Assembly (NCBI RefSeq): GCF_000718555.1
Contig: NZ_JOAN01000032.1
Coordinates: 25,973-89,972 of the forward strand
DNA: 64,000 nt
Direction of reading: 5' to 3'
From: Micromonospora chokoriensis
GTDB lineage: Bacteria; Actinomycetota; Actinomycetes; Mycobacteriales; Micromonosporaceae
Shown here: positions 61,919-64,000 of the stretch, in pieces
Layout: every line of letters begins with the position of its first letter
Numbering within the stretch: position 1 is the first letter of the stretch
The notes under the pieces: model-generated
The model's database searches: none
Seen by the model: only the letters and a program-made list of their open reading frames with translations
What the model was told of the DNA's origin: nothing
Program-made: the position numbers and the translations under genes

Positions 61919-62281
61919 TCAGGAGATGTGGTGCAGGATCACGTTGTGCACGTGGTGACTCTTCTGCGCGCCACGGAACTCCACCTCGTAGGTGTGCGTG
62001 CCAACGTGGATGGCGATGGCGCCGGTGGAGAAGAACGAACCACCCCACGACTTGTTGCTGACCACGCTCACGCTGGTGATCTTCGAGTACGGGATGCTGG
62101 TGATCGCGAACCGCTTCCCGACGAAGGACCGGTCCTGGATGATCACGCGGCGGTCGGTCAGCCCGATGAACCCGGTGCCGGTGCCGACGGCGTCGTAGAC
62201 GGCGATGATCTGCTCGCCTTCGAGGAGGCCACTCTCGATCTGCTGGACCTGCTCTTTGCGGTCGTACGCGATGTTCGCCAT
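61919..62281 (-). CDS. Bacterial PH-domain protein
   Basis: 120 residues from ATG 62281. LLEGEQIIAVYDAVGTGTGFIGLTDRRVI and FSTGAIAIHVGTHTYEVEF show the seven-strand PH-like pattern of small bacterial PH proteins of unknown role. No signal or membrane helix. It lies 10 bp after the 62292-63047 methyltransferase gene, so it is probably co-transcribed with it. Confidence 0.82.
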   Translation of the reverse strand: MANIAYDRKEQVQQIESGLLEGEQIIAVYDAVGTGTGFIGLTDRRVIIQDRSFVGKRFAITSIPYSKITSVSVVSNKSWGGSFFSTGAIAIHVGTHTYEVEFRGAQKSHHVHNVILHHIS

Positions 62282-62291
62282 GAAATCCAGG

Positions 62292-63047
62292 CTAGAAAAC
62301 CGGTGCCAGCGCGCCCACCCGGGCGACGACCACGAACTCGCCGTCGCCGTGGCCGACGGGCTCGCCGTGCCAGCCCCCGTAGACGCGGTCCACGATGAAG
62401 CCCGCCCTGGTCAGGGAGGTACGCAGCTCGGCCTCGGTGCGGAAACGCAGGGTGGCCGTGCTGAGGATCTCTTCGCCGTCGTCGAAGTGGTAGTGGTGGG
62501 TGAAGTCGATCACTCCGTCGCGTACCCCGGTGACCTCGGTCCACGCGCGGACCTCGCCGCCGTCGGGCAGCATGACCAGCCGGGGCGAATCCACCGGGTT
62601 CCACCGCTCCCAGCGACGGTCCGCCGGGTCGCGGGCGTCGAACACCAGCCGGCCGCCGGGCACGAGCGCCCGAGCCAGGTCGGCGAGGGTACGCGCCCAC
62701 TGCTCATCATCGACGAAGAACTGCGCGACGTGGCTGGTCAGCACCGCCACGTCGAACGCCCCGTCCGGCAGCAGCGCCGAGGTGCCCTGCAGCCAGGTCA
62801 CCCGCTCGCCGCCCGGCTTGGCGCGGGCGGCGATCAGGGACGCGCCGGCCGGGTCCACGCCGGTGACGGTGTGGCCGGCGGTGGCGAGGGCGACGGTCAG
62901 CCGACCGGTGCCGCAGCCGAGATCGAGCACCCGGGCGGCCGGGGTCTCGTCGACCACCGCCTGGAAGAAGTCGTCGTCCGGCCCCCACCGGCACTCCGCG
63001 TCGTACACCTGGACCAGCCGGTGGTGGCGAAACTCTGCGTGTCTCAT
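62292..63047 (-). CDS. Class I SAM-dependent methyltransferase (Methyltransf_25-like)
   Basis: 251 residues. Motif I RVLDLGCGTGRLTVALATAG (about 39-58), acidic motif II GVDPAG, motif IV ALLPDGAFDVAVLTSHVAQ; a beta-rich C-terminus contains RFRTEAELRTSLTRAGF. It begins 11 bp after the pterin-dehydratase-like gene and precedes the PH-domain gene, forming a three-gene operon. Confidence 0.88.
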   Translation of the reverse strand: MRHAEFRHHRLVQVYDAECRWGPDDDFFQAVVDETPAARVLDLGCGTGRLTVALATAGHTVTGVDPAGASLIAARAKPGGERVTWLQGTSALLPDGAFDVAVLTSHVAQFFVDDEQWARTLADLARALVPGGRLVFDARDPADRRWERWNPVDSPRLVMLPDGGEVRAWTEVTGVRDGVIDFTHHYHFDDGEEILSTATLRFRTEAELRTSLTRAGFIVDRVYGGWHGEPVGHGDGEFVVVARVGALAPVF

Positions 63048-63058
63048 CGGGGTGGGCG

Positions 63059-63367
63059 TCAGGACTCGGTGACCGCCCGGTACGCGTCCTCGATGCGGGC
63101 GGCCAACAGGACCTCGCCCTCGGTCAGCGGCCCACCGCTGCCGTGCCCGACCCGGATCTGGGTGCTGTCGGCCCGGCGGCTGATCTCGGGCCGCAGATGC
63201 AGCGCATCCGCGACGACCTTGACCCGTTCAGTTAGTGCGGCGTGTTGGGTATCGTCGATCACGAGCGTCCGTCGGATCTGCTCGCCTTCGCGCGTCCAAC
63301 CAGATAGCAAGGTCAACGCGTCGGAAAGGTAGTCGTGCTTGGCCCTGCTGTTGAACAGCACGCGCAT
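63059..63367 (-). CDS. Pterin-4a-carbinolamine dehydratase-like protein with altered active site
   Basis: 102 residues from ATG 63367. LLSGWTREGEQIRRTL and GHGSGGPLTEGEVLLAARIEDAY follow the PCD/DCoH fold. The family's HHP active-site motif reads HLRP and its following aromatic position is absent, while THxxGGLT is changed to GHGSGGPLT. It therefore probably lacks normal dehydratase activity and may have a binding role, as DCoH does. A longer frame to 63406 is rejected. Confidence 0.6.
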   Translation of the reverse strand: MRVLFNSRAKHDYLSDALTLLSGWTREGEQIRRTLVIDDTQHAALTERVKVVADALHLRPEISRRADSTQIRVGHGSGGPLTEGEVLLAARIEDAYRAVTES

Positions 63368-63551
63368 CACCGCACCCCCCAAGCGCCGTTGCCGGCTTGT
63401 GGCCAAATCGTCGCCATCCCGTGTCTTGTCGGTGTCCCCTAGTCTCTCGCTGCGCGCAGGGGGGTGTCCACGCCCACACTTCCGTGTCTTACTGGCCTAG
63501 CGGACGGCTACGGTACCCAAACCGCCGATTGATCTGGCACCCTGGACGCCC

Positions 63552-63995
63552 GTGCGGACCGAACGGGCGAATGATGGCGGGCAGGCCGAACGACGGGACC
63601 TGAAGGTGATCGTCGGCGCGGCGATCATCCGGGATGGGCGGGTGCTCGCCTGTGCGCGTTCCGCCCCACCAGAGGTAGCGGGCATGTGGGAGTTTCCGGG
63701 CGGAAAGGTCGAGCCGGGGGAGTCCGAGACCGACGCGCTGATCCGGGAGTGCGCCGAGGAGTTGGCCGTACGCGTCGAGATCGGCGACCGGGTCGGCCGC
63801 AACGTGCGGATGGCCCACGGCCGGTCGGTGCTGAAGGTGTACGCGGCCCGCCTGCTCGGCGACGCCCAGCCGCAGGCGCTGGAGCACGAGGCGCTCCGCT
63901 GGCTTGCCGCCGACGAGTTGGACTCGGTCACCTGGCTCCCCGCCGACGCCCCCATCGTGGCAGCCCTCCGCCCCCTCCTCCCCAAAACCCCCTAG
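63552..63995 (+). CDS. Nudix hydrolase, MutT-like
   Basis: 147 residues from GTG 63552. The Nudix box GKVEPGESETDALIRECAEELAV keeps all metal-binding Glu residues but has Ala in place of the final conserved Gly. FPGGKVE and the C-terminal HEALRWLAADEL match 8-oxo-dGTP diphosphatases (MutT). No clear Shine-Dalgarno lies upstream. It ends 5 bp before the window edge and is complete. Confidence 0.88.
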   Translation: MRTERANDGGQAERRDLKVIVGAAIIRDGRVLACARSAPPEVAGMWEFPGGKVEPGESETDALIRECAEELAVRVEIGDRVGRNVRMAHGRSVLKVYAARLLGDAQPQALEHEALRWLAADELDSVTWLPADAPIVAALRPLLPKTP

Positions 63996-64000
63996 CCCCC

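Overview
The window is very GC-rich, gene-dense actinobacterial DNA. Many genes start with GTG, several look leaderless, and neighbouring genes often overlap by 4 to 20 bases. Gene content and style fit Micromonosporaceae (Micromonospora or a close relative); this rests on pattern recognition, not a database search. The block 5.2-18.5 kb (chorismate mutase, UvrD/PcrA, M23 peptidase, sucC-sucD, a PerM-like membrane protein, purN-purH) has the same gene order as Mycobacterium tuberculosis Rv0948c-Rv0957, which supports those calls. No tRNA, rRNA, CRISPR array, prophage or transposase was seen.

Layout. 0-5.1 kb: a dipeptide/oligopeptide ABC importer operon (+), binding protein cut by the window edge. 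5.2-8.4 kb: divergent chorismate mutase (-) and helicase (+); the chorismate mutase has an apparent tyrosine/phenylalanine leader-peptide attenuator. 8.4-11.1 kb: two M23 peptidases (-) and a stand-alone B12-binding mutase subunit. 11.5-18.5 kb: sucCD, small membrane proteins, perM-like gene, purN-purH. 18.6-24.4 kb: a second, paralogous peptide importer operon (-). 24.9-29.1 kb: folD, malate dehydrogenase, a metallo-beta-lactamase-fold protein, isocitrate dehydrogenase. 29.4-34.6 kb: galT with a DeoR regulator, an APS kinase fused to a degenerate sulfurylase domain, a glycosyltransferase. 34.8-39.0 kb: two ABC ATPase/permease pairs. 39.1-41.6 kb: valS. 41.7-45.4 kb: heterodimer-type ABC exporter. 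45.5-47.5 kb: ogt and an Ada/AlkA fusion (DNA alkylation repair). 47.5-53.8 kb: FAD oxidoreductase, peptidase E, exonuclease, ychF, methyltransferase. 53.8-59.0 kb: a conservon (sensor kinase, roadblock, DUF742, small GTPase) headed by an extra sensor-like membrane protein. 59.3-60.3 kb: a self-regulated SRPBCC-ArsR operon with a dead third gene. 60.3-64 kb: metalloprotease-like lipoprotein, PH-domain protein, methyltransferase, pterin-dehydratase-like protein, MutT.

Most notable observations: (1) a complete classical attenuator upstream of chorismate mutase, with a short leader peptide containing Tyr-Tyr-Phe-Tyr-Tyr, a 1:2 hairpin, a long antiterminator and a terminator; (2) both oppF-type ATPase genes are damaged at opposite edges of one perfect 100-bp shared repeat, which points to assembly error or recombination; (3) a family of about 60-bp palindromes around TGATCATGA, one inside the Ada/AlkA coding region and one supplying the C-terminus of another protein; (4) a set of leaderless genes with a TANNNT box 6-9 nt before the start codon.
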